A stretch of DNA of 64,000 bases from Chrysomallon squamiferum (lineage: Eukaryota > Mollusca > Gastropoda > Neomphalida > Peltospiridae): the NCBI GenBank assembly GCA_012295275.1, contig CM022669.1, positions 4,504,277 through 4,568,276 on the forward strand, written 5' to 3'. A program made the translations under genes and the position numbers. The notes beneath the pieces are model-generated. The model ran no database searches, was not told the origin of the DNA, and worked only from the letters and a program-made list of their open reading frames with translations. Below, piece by piece: positions 37,990 to 50,506 of this stretch (position 1 is its first letter; each line of letters opens with the position of its first letter).

Positions 37990-38062
<73 letters not shown>
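37990..38062. repeat. (CT)n microsatellite
   Basis: About 35 CT units, (GA)n in the transcript. Confidence 0.97.
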
Positions 38063-38066
<4 letters not shown>

Positions 38067-38284
38067 CCATGTATCTTTGTGAAAATTTAAAAAATATATG
38101 CATAATTACAGAAGAAAATTAAAAAGTAACATTAGCAAAGTTTTTTTCATTTCTTCTACCATATTACCCCCTAATACCACTGACTTTTAGAGGAGGCAGT
38201 ATAAATACTTTAAAAAAATAGATTTAAAAATCTCAAATTTTCCATCATTTTCAAAAACTAAATTAACACGTTACTTTCTTTTTC

Positions 38285-38375
38285 ATTTCTTTTCTTTCTT
38301 TTTTTTAATTCCTTCTTCTTCATTTTTTTTAATTCCTTCTTCTTCATTTTTTTTTAATTCCTTCTTCCTTTTTTA
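38285..38375. repeat. About 27-bp T-rich minisatellite, three copies
   Basis: The unit TTTTTTTTAATTCCTTCTTC followed by TTCAT is repeated three times. Confidence 0.9.
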
Positions 38376-38934
38376 AATTTTTAATTTTTAATTTTAATTT
38401 TTTTATTTTTTATTGGTTTGTGGATTTTCCTCTTCTTCTTCTTCTTCTAATTAGTATTCACACATCACTGTATGGACACCTCCGATTAAAAGCAATAAGT
38501 CTTTTATAAGCACCTTCCCACCCATAAACAGCAAAAATATATGCCTAAACCTATGATAATGTCTTCATGGATTAACAGGAATGGATAAGAGCCCAGAATT
38601 TTGTAGAATTGATTTTCTTGCATGACTGAAAGTTGGAATAAAAACATGAAGTCACTAATGGCAATTGATCCTGGGACCTAGGGTTAAATATTACAGCTGA
38701 AAGAGAAAAAGAAATGGTAATTCTAGCAAAAGAAGATGTAGAAAGTTTTAATCATGGAAGCTGGTAATGCTAGTAAAACACAGGGCAAACAATAATGGAA
38801 ATGCTGGAGTGAGACTAACATAAAGCTGTCACGCACTCTCGTTTTAAACTTCATTTTCACTGATTAAAAACAAATCTCAGATTACTTCTGCTTAAACCAG
38901 GTAATGAGGATGCATATTAAAGAGAAAAACAAAG

Positions 38935-39130
38935 GAAAAAGCAAAAGTATGAAAGCATGAAAGAGAAATATGAAAAGAAAAAGAAATTATAAATAGAAAA
39001 AAAAAAGAAAAGGAAAGAAAGAAGAGAAAGAGAAAAAGAAAAAGATTATGACAATAAGAAAGAAAAAAGGAAAGGAAGAAAACAAAAAGAAAGAAAATAA
39101 CAAAAGATAAAAGGAAAGAAAGAAAAATAA
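38935..39130. repeat. A/G-rich low-complexity region
   Basis: GAAA- and AAAG-type purine tract. Confidence 0.85.
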
Positions 39131-39164
39131 AGATTAAAAAACTACATTTTTTGTTAACAACAAT

Positions 39165-39345
39165 AATTATAACATCAATATTATTAAAAATAATAACAGT
39201 AATAATTATAATATCAAAAATAGTAATAATAATATCAATAATAATAATAGCATTAATATCAATAATAATAATAATAGCAACAATAATACAATAATCATAA
39301 TTATATCATCAATAGCAATAATATCAATAATATAATAATAAAAAG
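39165..39345. repeat. Degenerate (AAT)n with ATC interruptions
   Basis: AATAAT units with ATCAATA interruptions, an imperfect array of about 12-18 bp higher-order units. Confidence 0.8.
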
Positions 39346-40079
39346 TCAAATGGAGAAGAAAAAGAAAAGGATATTAAACAAAAGGAAAAAGATATTAGAA
39401 AAAGAAAAAGCAATAAGTGAGACATGTGCCTAGTGACGTTGAGATCAATGATGTTGCACAAGTGACTGGATTGTTTATTACAGATCAATCTACTCTGAGA
39501 CTTGTTATTTTTTCACTCTTTCATTATCTGTGCTATCTCCCAATCAAGAGAAGTCAGAAGTGAGTGCGCCAAGTGAGGCAAACATAGGGTAAGCTGTCAT
39601 TGGGTAAACATAAAATTGGAATTAGAGAAATTAACGAACCAAAAAATATTAATAATAATTTTTTTAAAAATATGGAAAATAAAAGAAAAAGAAGGAGATA
39701 GTAGAAAAGAAAATAACTAAAATAATAATATAATTTTAATAAAAATCAAATCTTGAAAAATGTAAATTTTTTCTGTTTTTGTTTAACAATAACAACAACA
39801 ACAACAAAAAACCCACCAGCAGCAGCAACAACAACAAAAACAATAATAATAATAATAATAAAATTTGAATACTAGTAGTAATTATAATATGTTAAAATAA
39901 TAATGTTAAATTATTTTATATTTATCCTTAATTCAACCTTCCATTAGACAGCAGGTTTAACGAAAGGGTAAAACAAAAAGTGAGAGAATTTTTCCTCATA
40001 TGTAAGTAGTAAAATCATTTGAAATAAATTTCATTTCTCAGTTTAAAAAAACTCATCTATTGGTTTATCTTTGAAAAAT

Positions 40080-40545
40080 AATGACAAAGAAAATATAAAG
40101 TAAAAAGAAAGTATTCAAGATAAAAATCAGAAGAATAAGAAGCAGAAGAAACAAACAAAACAAAGAAGGTGAACAAGAAGAAAATTATAAAAGAAGAATG
40201 TTAAGAAAAATAATAAAATGGAAAAGGATTAATAATTATAAAAAGATAGAATAAATGGATGAAGAACAAAAAAAAGTAAAAAAATGAAAAAGAAAATGAA
40301 GATAAAATATGAAAAACAAAAAAACAAAAACAATAATAAAGAGAAAAAGAAGAACAAAAACTATAACAAAAACAAAAAGAAAAAACAGTAAGAAAAAGAA
40401 AAAGAACCAAAACAATAAGAAAAACAAAAACAAAAAACAATAATAAAGAGAAAAAGAAGAACAAAAACAATAAGAAAAAGAAAAATTGGAACAAAAAGGA
40501 CAATAAGAAGGAAAGGAGGAAATAAAAACAAAGAAGAAGACAAAG
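40080..40545. repeat. A-rich purine region with internal duplication
   Basis: The phrase ACAATAATAAAGAGAAAAAG with AAGAACAAAAAC after it occurs near 40328 and again near 40436, about 108 bp apart. The Phe/Leu-rich minus-strand ORFs here are compositional artefacts. Confidence 0.85.
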
Positions 40546-41205
40546 GAAGTGAGTGTGTTACAGTGTTAAGTATGTAAGTGTCAGTGAAGAGAGTCAGTTA
40601 GTTCTCTATGGTATTAACTTATAACTGTGTGTGTTTCTTTCCGTCAAAGTTCACCACTGCTGACACAAACAAAATTATCTCCAAATCAACAGCTATGACA
40701 TCACTGAAATAAACATCCTAAAACAATAATATAAAAATATATGCACGTTGAACACACAGATGAAGAAATTACAGAGACAAAAAAAAAATGCAGAAAACAA
40801 TTGAAGAACAAAAATAAAATTTAAAAAAGTAAAACTGAGACTTGGGATATCAGCTGTGTAATGATGGCAGGTGATGATGAAGTTAGAGTGTTCTTGAAAT
40901 ACTCGAGTATCACTGTTTAATTCAGTCTGAAGAACTTATTATTGATCTTCTGACATTTAAATAAGTAGAATGGTGCACTATAGAATGCTATTTTGCATTC
41001 AAAATATAGCATAGAATAGATTTTTCAACAAAAAAAAAAAGACAAAAATGAAAATAAGCAGCCGTATCTTTTACATTTATCTTTACATATTGATAAACCT
41101 GTGATAAAGCAATCATTAGAACTGGCAAATGCCCAATGCAGACCTACAGAACATTTGATCCTGCAACTTGCCACATGTCATGTAAGTTCTCTAGCACTGA
41201 ACTAT

Positions 41206-41390
41206 AGTTTATTAAAGACAGCTTTCAGTGAGTTAACTTTGAATTGTGGCATACAGGTAGAGTCTGCAATCAAACTGTAATTTAGTAGTTTATTAAAGAC
41301 AGCTTTCAGTGAGTTAACTTTGAATTGTGGCATACAGGTAGAGTCTGCAGTCAAACTGTAATTTAGTAGTTTTAAAGACAGTTTTAGTTA
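41206..41390. repeat. 81-bp tandem duplication with a partial third copy
   Basis: Copies at 41206-41286 and 41287-41367 differ at one visible position (CAATCAAAC versus CAGTCAAAC). A truncated third copy starts at 41368 (AGTTTTAAAGACAG). A recent duplication. Confidence 0.96.
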
Positions 41391-41739
41391 TCAGTCTGTT
41401 GTGCTGCAGTTACAGGCAGTGCACTGAGATCTGTAGAACTGGTTCCCAGTGAGAGCTAAGTGAGGTGGTGTAAAATCACTAGAGCTTCTCTTCTGAACAA
41501 GAGTCTAACACACCACCACTAACACTGTACTGAGCTGCCTTACAAGATACTCAAATTAGAAATGTTTCTAATAACAGATTCTAAAACATGCATAAATCAT
41601 TAGGTCACACTCATAAACAAGCAAGTTAATTTTAATTCTGAAATCATCTAAATCTCAATTATTGTCAAAACCTTTTGATATTACCCATTCAAGACATTAC
41701 CCAGAGTGTTTAATATACACCAATACTTACATACATACA

Positions 41740-41810
41740 TGAAACACACACACACAACACAGATGCACAGGACATAAGAAAACAATAATTCTCATAGATG
41801 TTTACATATA

Positions 41811-41842
<32 letters not shown>

Positions 41843-42035
41843 TACAACTACTTTTAAAACGTGCACACAAACACACACATGCAAGTTAAAACTGGTTTTA
41901 AAATGTACACAATAACATACATCTAAAAACATGCACCCAGACACACACTTACATTAAAACCAGTCCCAAGACACCGAGACACACACACACACACACACAC
42001 ACAGACCAACACCCACACAAACAGACAGACACAGA
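41740..42035. repeat. Clustered (CA)n tracts
   Basis: Three CA runs (about 41747, 41812-41840, 41980-42002) separated by CACA-rich sequence, with ACTGGTTTTAAAA and GTGCACAC phrases recurring between them. Confidence 0.88.
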
Positions 42036-42144
42036 CTTGTATGTAATCAGCTGACAGTGAAGTGAACAAACTCAAACAGACAGCTGCGACACCGAGTCCT
42101 CTCCAAATGACAAAGCTTACATCAAGTGAAACACACTCATCAAT

Positions 42145-42810
42145 TTACAAAGAGATCAATTACAAGCAAATTCAGTTCCTACCCAGGAGAAACTGTGATT
42201 AGTTCAACTGTATTTATTATCACAGAGTCAGAGCTAACCATCAGCATGTTTTCACTTTCAATTTACTTCACGCTCACACTGATCAAAGATGGATGCTGGC
42301 CTCCATGGTTTGTTTCAGCAGAAGCCAGGTTTTTGTATAAAGAATATATTTACGAGTAATTACATACCAGCAATGTTTTAAATTTTCAATTTCTTTCAAG
42401 CTGTGATCAAAGGTTCAGGCATGCTTTTCTGGTCCATTTTAGAAGAAGAAGAAGAAGAATAAGAAGCCAGATTTGGTATATGTAGGATGTATTCAGTAGA
42501 AATTAATTACCAGAATTTTTTTCTATTAATTTCAAACTGTGATCTAAGCTACAAGAATGCTCTCATATGGAAGAAACTTAATGTTGTATGTTAAGATTTA
42601 AAAGAAATTAACTATTACAGAAGTAATTAACTACAAGCAAACTTTCAGATTCAGTCTATTATCAAATGTAACAAGAATGCTTTACATGGTCTTTACTATG
42701 AGAAGTCAGATTTGATCCAAATTATATTGTAATTACTTACCAGTCATTTTTCTTTTTGATTTATTTCAAACTCTTATCATATGCACAAGCACACATTCTA
42801 TGGTCAGTTA
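42145..42810. repeat. Degenerate tandem array, unit about 125-140 bp
   Basis: About five decayed units share an AATTACCAGCAATTTTTT-like start, TTTCAAACTGTGATCAAA, ACAAGAATGCTTTACATGGT, and AGAAGCCAGATTTGGT. An (AGA)n tract has expanded inside one unit near 42450. Confidence 0.8.
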
Positions 42811-43374
42811 TAGACAGAACTGTATATGTTTATGTACAGGACAAGTGAGGACACACTTTGGAGCTAATGCTGTTAAAATAGTAAACTCTGCATGGTCAGT
42901 TATTACTGTCTGTATATTATGAACTGGTCTTGACAATCAAGAATATTTTATCATTCACTACACTAACAATCATGGTTCTGAAACTTTGGCTCTGGGTAAT
43001 TTTTGATAAACTTATATCAGAGGGCTGTTCAGATACCCTTGACCTGAACATGACCTCTCACCTCTGGAAGTTATGGCCAAAGTAAAAGTCATGAAACATG
43101 TGCCTTAGACAAAAAAGGAATAGGCCAGGATTTAATGTTAGAGTGCTGCCCAAGGAACTGCAGTTCCTCTTCTCTGCACATATAGCATTATTTCCCAATC
43201 CAACCAGAGAACCAAGACTGTTTATCAAAGACCACAGAATTTTGTTTTTACTGTTCATGTGATGGTGCACGTAAAGGTTTGTTTTTGCTAATTGGAAGGA
43301 ATAGCTGTAGAGAACGACATCAGAGTTCTATTAAAACAACATAACTGTCACTTTTAAGATGTGTTGTGGGTCAT

Positions 43375-43615
43375 TATAATAATAATAATAACATTAAATG
43401 TTTAATTATTATTATTGCTGTTATTGTTGTTGTTATGATTATTTTATTACTGTTATTAATATGATTGTTGCCATTATTTTATTAGTTATCATTATTTTAT
43501 TTTTGTTGTTATTATTACTATCATTTTTTACTTATTATTATTATTGGTGTTATTATTTTGTTGTTGCTGTTATTATTATCATCATCATCATCATAATCAT
43601 CATTCACTTATTTAT
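43375..43615. repeat. (AAT)n then degenerate (ATT/GTT)n
   Basis: A short AAT run is followed by about 200 bp of ATT/GTT/ATC triplets of the complementary sense. Confidence 0.9.
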
Positions 43616-44466
43616 TCTGATATTTTACTTACTATCATCGTCATGAATCAAAAGTACAAAGTTGCTCAGTTTTTTACAGTTATAATATTGATTTCAACAT
43701 CTCTAAAGCATGTCTGACTTTATAACTGTGAAAAAAAACAAAGAATATGGAGAGAAAATTGAATTCCAAGTTATCAGACATCTACTATCTAATTATGATA
43801 TGCATGGAAGCCAGAAATCAAATAACTACTTCTTGTAAGATTCAATCGTATTGAAGTAAAATAAAGATGGCGTGTGCAAACACGCAAACAGTGTTTTTGT
43901 TTCTAAAAACAATTTTTTTCTTGATGTAAGATAGTTCAATTCAATTAGGCAGCAAATAAAAAGATTGAGCAACATGCAAAGCAAAATTAGAAAGAATAAT
44001 TTTCTAAAAAAGTTTACTTCAAAAAACCAAAATATAGAGTATTTTTTCTCTTTTCTTTATTGTTCATTCTTGTATATATGATTTTTTTATGTTACATCAG
44101 AAGTTAGCTGTCATTTAATAATAAAACTCTCATCCAGTGAGTTTGCTGATCAGTTCTTCATGCTGTACAAAACAGCAAATTTCCCATTCCAGAGCATACT
44201 CCATATCTGGTGAATTATACAGAATGGTTTGTGTTTTCTCGTGTTATCTAAAGAACACTGCTGATTTTTTGTACAGTAACCCTTTCAGGTTTCTTCTTCC
44301 TTTTCTAGTCTCTACAAAATTATTACAGTGACACCTGATAACAATTAATATATAAAAAAAAAATGTTGAGATTACTTCATCTTTCTGTTTATAAATATGC
44401 TCATTTTTCATTTTCCTCAATTTTGCAAACCATATCTAAAACTACAGATCTGTTTTCCTCAATCAA

Positions 44467-44525
44467 AACACACACGCACAAACACATACAAAAATATACA
44501 TACTCAAACATGTATGCACATACAA

Positions 44526-44557
<32 letters not shown>

Positions 44558-44705
44558 ACAAATACAAAAGCAAACACACAAACACACACACATACACACA
44601 AATACAAAAGCAAACACACACACACAAAACATACACATACACACATACATACACCAAAACACTGAATACACACACACATTCACAAACACATAAAAATACA
44701 CACCA
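44467..44705. repeat. (CA)n-rich compound repeat with 50-bp duplication
   Basis: Within CA-rich sequence the phrase CATACACACAAATACAAAAG with CAAACACACA after it occurs twice, near 44552 and 44590. Confidence 0.92.
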
Positions 44706-45063
44706 GAAAACAAAACAAAAATTTTAATTTTGAATAAAAATAAAAATGAATATAAATAATGAAATAAAAATTGAAAAACAGATGCCTCCTCAAATAAAAC
44801 CTCCAAAAATAATAAATAAAAAAGTAAAAAATAAATTTAAAAAAAAGCTTGTCAGTTACAAGCTAATTAATGTCCATGTACAACAATAGATTCTTTGTAG
44901 TTAAATTATTTAGTTGTGTGGTCTGTAACAGACTGTGAAAAAATTACACATGCAAGACATGAACAGGTGAAAAAACAGTTTAAAAATAGTCATGAACTGC
45001 CACATATTTCTAAATATATTTTATAGGTACTTGGGTGAACATTAAGTCAAATAAGTACTGTTA

Positions 45064-45400
45064 TGTATGTATGTATGTATGTATGTATGTATGTATGTAT
45101 GTATGTTTGAAGTAAACATTATGTATAACATTATATTTATAAACAATAGGTATGTGTGTATATATATGTACGCATATTATATGTATGATACTTTTATGTA
45201 TGTATATATAAGTTTATATGTGCATGTATGTTTGTTTATATGTATGTGCATGTGTGTATGTATATATGTGTGTGTGTATGTATATATGTATGTATATATG
45301 TATATATGTATGTATTATTGTATATATGTATGTATGTATGTAAACATTATGTATAACATTATATGTAACATTATATTTATAAACAATAATAAATAAATAA
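45064..45400. repeat. (GTAT)n microsatellite and TATAACATT repeat, copy 1
   Basis: (GTAT)n at 45064-45104, then an approximately 95-bp sequence beginning TATAACATTATATTTATAAA, further degenerate GTAT repeats, and a partial second copy of TATAACATT...AAACAATA at 45353-45392. Confidence 0.92.
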
Positions 45401-45810
45401 ATAAATAAAACAATTAATTAGCTGACTTCATCACTGTTGGTAAGTAATTTCTCAGCTGACAAGAACTGGTCAGGCAGTGACACCTTCAGGTGACAGTTTA
45501 GAGTTATCTACCCTTGTAACACAGTGATACTTGCTGCATACACAGAGAAAGTGGTCTAAATGCACCAAACATCCACAGAAGGTCACAGAGATTTCAAAGT
45601 AGGTTGATGTATTGTCTAACATTTGTCATCTGGCTGACTATCAAACAATAAGTACCTTCTTGGATAGCCAGAGTAAAATGTTAGCGGAGTTTGACTTAAG
45701 TTAATCAAGTAGAAATGATGAAACTAAAGTCAATGAAGTAATAGATTTAGTTTTCTTCTTCCACTGCAAGTGTGTGTGTATGTGTGTGTGAGTGTGTGTG
45801 AGTGTGTGTG

Positions 45811-45905
45811 TATAACATTATATTTATAAACAATAGGTATGTGTGTATATATGTACGCATATTATATGTATGATACTTTTATGTATGTATATATAAGTTC
45901 ATAGG
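45811..45905. repeat. Direct copy of the 45123-45218 sequence
   Basis: TATAACATTATATTTATAAA, TAGGTATGTGTGTATATATG and ACGCATATTATATGTATGAT recur almost exactly about 690 bp downstream of the first copy. The flanks differ. Confidence 0.93.
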
Positions 45906-46056
45906 AATGTATGGATACACATTGTAACATGTTTAGTGTGTGTGTCTATGTGTCTGTGTATGTGTCTGTATTCACAGTTGTGTTGTATGAAGTAGTTCTA
46001 GTAGTAGTAACAGTAATGTTTAAGCTGTTACATTTGAAAAATGATCTTTAAAATAA

Positions 46057-46087
<31 letters not shown>

Positions 46088-46275
46088 TCATAATAAAAAA
46101 ATAAAAAAGTGAAAAGGATTTCTTCAGATAATTATAGTTTTGTGACTAAGTGTGTAAAAAGTATATATAACTATCTGTTATCATAAAACAAAAAAAATAA
46201 AAAAACATATACAGAAATACATTGCATTCCAAATATAGACATGCATACACAAATACAAACAAAAAGATCTAAAGA

Positions 46276-46281
46276 CACACA

Positions 46282-46318
<37 letters not shown>
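46276..46318. repeat. (CA)n microsatellite
   Basis: About 20 CA units. Confidence 0.95.
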
Positions 46319-46319
<1 letters not shown>

Positions 46320-46821
46320 ATCACAGAAATACACTAACAGACACAGACATAGACAAACACACAAACACACAGTCACAAAATATCCATGAAACAGAAAATC
46401 AGTGTAATAAAGTATTAAAAGAATCACAGAGTCTTGTTTATTTTTTCATTTCGTGACCACACCTAATGAAATGAGTTGTATTCTGCAGTATCACTTTCAA
46501 CCAATTTCTCTCCATTTGTACCCATCACTCACTCTGTTGAAAAAACAACACTTCCACAAATTAAATAAAATTAACTAAAAGCAGGGAATGTATGCACCCT
46601 CAGGCCAGTTTTTTTTTTTTTTATATAATAATAATAATTATTTCAATTGCCTTTTTTTTTTTAAAGTTTATTTGACATGAAGTAATAACTGAAAAAAAAA
46701 AAAATAATAATATAAATAAATAAATTAAATATAATCATGAGGACATTTTCTTACATGTTATTGAATTAACTCAGATTTATTTTTATTTATTTATTTATTT
46801 ATTTTTTTTGTTTTTTTCATT

Positions 46822-46832
46822 AATAATAATAA

Positions 46833-46863
<31 letters not shown>

Positions 46864-46880
46864 AAGAAGAAGAAGAAAAG
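46822..46880. repeat. (AAT)n-(AAG)n microsatellite
   Basis: Short AAT run changing to about 14 AAG units (poly-Ser on minus). Non-coding. Confidence 0.95.
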
Positions 46881-47054
46881 AAAATTAAACCATACATATA
46901 AAAAGAACATTCAGCAGCACTATCTGGTTCACAACATTTTAAAATTTTTTTCATCACCTTTTCTGATTCTCTGAGTGTTAAAATCCCACCTATTTCCCTC
47001 TCCAGAATACATGTCTGCTGTATATGGGAAGGTGTATGCAATGGATATCTTGCT

Positions 47055-47180
47055 TGTAAAGAAAAAAAAAAAAATAAAATAAAAATACAATAAAATAAAA
47101 AAAAAAAAGTTAAAATAAGAAAAAAAAAATTAAAATAACTTAAAATAAAATAAAATAAAATCTAAAAATAAATAAAAAAA
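47055..47180. repeat. (AAAAT)n low-complexity tract
   Basis: AAAAT pentamers and poly(A). Confidence 0.85.
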
Positions 47181-47624
47181 CAAAACAAAAGTCTGATTGA
47201 ACTATTTCAGTACCTAAGAGAATTCTTAACGACAGTACCAAATTGTACTCAAGTGGAAATGAGATTCTGTAGAATGGGAAAAAATAGAATTAAAAAGGAC
47301 TCTCAAGAACAAGCAGTGAGATACTCAAAGTGTCACTTAGATCACTTCGATGTAAAACTGTGACATTTAATCATCTCAGTGGGTCATTAACAACTACAAC
47401 TACACTGCCATGATCAACAGACACGTTGTTTCCTTAGAACAAAACACTAATGACACATCTGTTAAAAAAAATATGTATAATATGTCAAAAAAACTGTTTT
47501 TAATGTCAAAAATGTTTAATGATAATCTTAAAAATATTAGTAGTATTGTTTAAAGAATTAATTATGTTGTTTAAAAATTAAGAATACTGTTAAAAACTGT
47601 AATACTGTTTTAAAAAGAATATTG

Positions 47625-47950
47625 ATAAAAAATAAATAAATAAATGAATATGTGAATGAATGACAAAATAAATAAATAAATGAATATGTGAATGAATGAC
47701 AAAATAAATAAATAAGTAAATAAATAAATAATAAAATAAATAAGCAAATAAATAAATAATAAAATAAATAAAAAAACTAACAAAAAAAAAAAAACTAACT
47801 CAACTGAATAAAAAAAAAATAATAAATAAAAAAAAAAAAAAAATAAGTAAGTGAATAAAAAAAATAATAATAATAAATAACAAATGAAAAAAAAAAAAAT
47901 AAAAAAATAAATAAATAAATAAATAAATAAAAGATAAAAAAAAAAAAAAC
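47625..47950. repeat. (AAAT)n region with 36-bp tandem unit
   Basis: ATGAATATGTGAATGAATGA with CAAAATAAATAAATAA is repeated twice (period 36), then extended AAAT and poly(A) sequence follows. Confidence 0.9.
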
Positions 47951-49248
47951 ATGAAAACTTTGGTGATAAGAAAAGACTTTAACCAGGGAATGAAAAGAAA
48001 ATTAAGAAGCAATTACAAAGACACTCTGCACTGCGAGTATGAATCTCACACCAGTAATTGCTGAACTCAAACATCTGCTGTCCTCCAGATATCAGAATAT
48101 CCCACATCATCGTCTGAGTGACAGATAGGAAAAAGAAATGAAAATGAAGAAGAAGAAAAAACACAAATCTAAATTTAAATGTCTTCATTCAGCGTAATTT
48201 ATGGGCAAGCATCAAACTTTATTCAAATTATTCTTTTTATTTTTCTAAAATTTTCCTATCTGGCAGAACATGTCTTTAAAAGATATTTTGGAAAGATTAA
48301 ATTAAAATGCTTTGAAGTGCATTTGCTCTTGATGTACTGGTTGGAGTATTTGACATGTGGGAATCATTGGGTCAAATCTTAATAAGTCAGTTTATACTCA
48401 CTGAGCTAATAAAGATGATTTTAAAACAACACATTCTTTTCTCTCTAACATTCTAACAAACCAACATCCTATAAAACTATCTCAATAAGGTCAGTCTCTA
48501 ACACTAACATACTGACACTACATCAGGCTAATAACCAAGGTTTCTTAAATAGGTGCCCACAATGTATGTGCCTTAACCACTAGTGGATTAATTCACAATT
48601 TAAACAGTTGATGTAGAAACTATTCAGTGGAAATTAAGGAGAAATTAAAGTTAATATAAACCTGTGAGAAAATTGCAACATCCACAAAATTTCATGATAA
48701 GTTTAACATACTGTCATACTTTTTGATCAACAAAGTTTGGCCAACATGAAATGATGTACCAAATCAAAAATATAGAAAATATATTGAAGCCATTCTATTC
48801 ATTGCATGTTAAAGCTACCTGTGTCATTCCATATTCCTAATTATAAGCTACACTTCAAGCTTATAACAATTTCTTTTGTTTCTGACTAATTCTCTAACAT
48901 ACTAACTGAACCACTGTTTCAGGCAAGCCCAGACTTCCAGTGTTAGTGCACAGGACATAAAGACTTCAGTGTGTATTTGTAACATGAAAGTTGAAGGTGA
49001 AGTGAGGTTACAGCCACCCTGTGGTAATAATAAAATAAGTGATAATTAAATGTTATTATTTTTCATTCGAAATTGCGATACTAGTAATTATTGGGGAACA
49101 CGAGGCTGTAATTCAGATGTTTGTCAGATATTTATACAGCAGTAACAGACAAATTGTGATTATTTTTTAGTGCACTTTTATGCGTATGTGACAGAGTGAG
49201 AGAGAACATGGGAGAGAGTCAGAGAGAGTGTGAAGATTTCTGTGTAAG

Positions 49249-49249
<1 letters not shown>

Positions 49250-49303
<54 letters not shown>

Positions 49304-49310
49304 GTTGTAA
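49250..49310. repeat. (GT)n microsatellite
   Basis: About 26 GT units. A (CA)n run follows about 120 bp later in inverted sense. Confidence 0.96.
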
Positions 49311-49425
49311 ATGCCTGCATATGTAATGATATAAAACAAAGAAATCTACGCCTTGTTTTTTTACAGGAAATTATAATCAAGAACTAATCAGTGACAGTGG
49401 TAAGAACCTGACTGTACCAGTCAGC

Positions 49426-49428
<3 letters not shown>

Positions 49429-49460
<32 letters not shown>
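49429..49460. repeat. (CA)n microsatellite
   Basis: About 15 CA units. Complementary to the (GT)n run at 49250. Confidence 0.95.
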
Positions 49461-49744
49461 TACCTGTGTTGAAACACAGCACTGATTGACACAGGAACAA
49501 AACAAACAGTGCACTGTACTGTACAGACAGTGGATGGCAAATTACATCTGTGAAATATTTACTACAACAGCCTGACAGTGTGAAGTCATCAATGCAGGTG
49601 TTTTTAAAAATAGAGACAATGGCTTAACGAGTTTTATTATTAATTCATTGTGAGGGATTTATCTATGAGAACATTCAATTTAATTGAATGAATAATCAAT
49701 GTTTTCAGTAAAGAAATCATAAAAATAATTGTAGTTCTATAGAA

Positions 49745-50000
49745 CAGACACACACACACACACAGACATACACACACATACATACTGAGACAGTTTCACA
49801 CACACATACACACTCCATATAAACACAATAACATACACACACATACACCAAAACACACATACACACACACACCCATACACTCATACACACACACATGCAC
49901 ATACACATACCATACACACATACACACACACCCACACTCATACACACACACACCATACACCACACACACATACACACATATACCATACAGACATACATAT
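49745..50000. repeat. Degenerate CACATA/ACACC tract
   Basis: About 250 bp of CA-rich hexamer-like units (CACATA, CCATACACA); the minus strand reads as a Cys/Val/Met-rich artefactual ORF. Confidence 0.92.
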
Positions 50001-50189
50001 CGCGTGCCCTGGGTTAAACATTAACTTCAGTGCACTAGCTTCTGAGTCTAAAGATAATAATAATAATGTCTATACTGCCATTTTCTTACATGATACCAAT
50101 CAACAATTAAATTATTAATAACACCAGTGAAATAAACTCTGTAGTTTTAGAAGTCTCAAAGCTTTGTGGAAGCATATAAACAGTTAAAA

Positions 50190-50468
50190 CAAAAAGAAAA
50201 AAAGAACAAGTGATAACAGGAAGGAAAGAAGTAGAAACAGAGAGAAACAGAAAAATATAATAATAGAAAATCATAAAGAGACCTTGTGAAGAGAGAGAGA
50301 AACAAAAAAAAAACAGAAAGAAAGAGAAAGAAATAGGGGAGAGATGGAGATGGTGAGTGGGGATGAGAAAGACAGAAAGGAAAAGAAAAAGAAAGAAAGA
50401 GAAATAAAAGCCTAGAAATATAGAGTCATAGACATATAAATAATAAAAAGTAATTTTTCTTTCAAAAA

Positions 50469-50505
<37 letters not shown>
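50190..50505. repeat. Purine-rich tract ending in poly(A)
   Basis: AAAG/GAGA-type purines for about 220 bp, then a run of about 33 A at 50471-50503. Confidence 0.88.

Positions 50506-50506
<1 letters not shown>

Noticed and set aside
48310-48385. tRNA- or SINE-like GTACTGGTTGG ... GGGTCAAATCTT segment
   Set aside because: The promoter boxes are too degenerate, and no second copy or flanking duplication is visible in the window.
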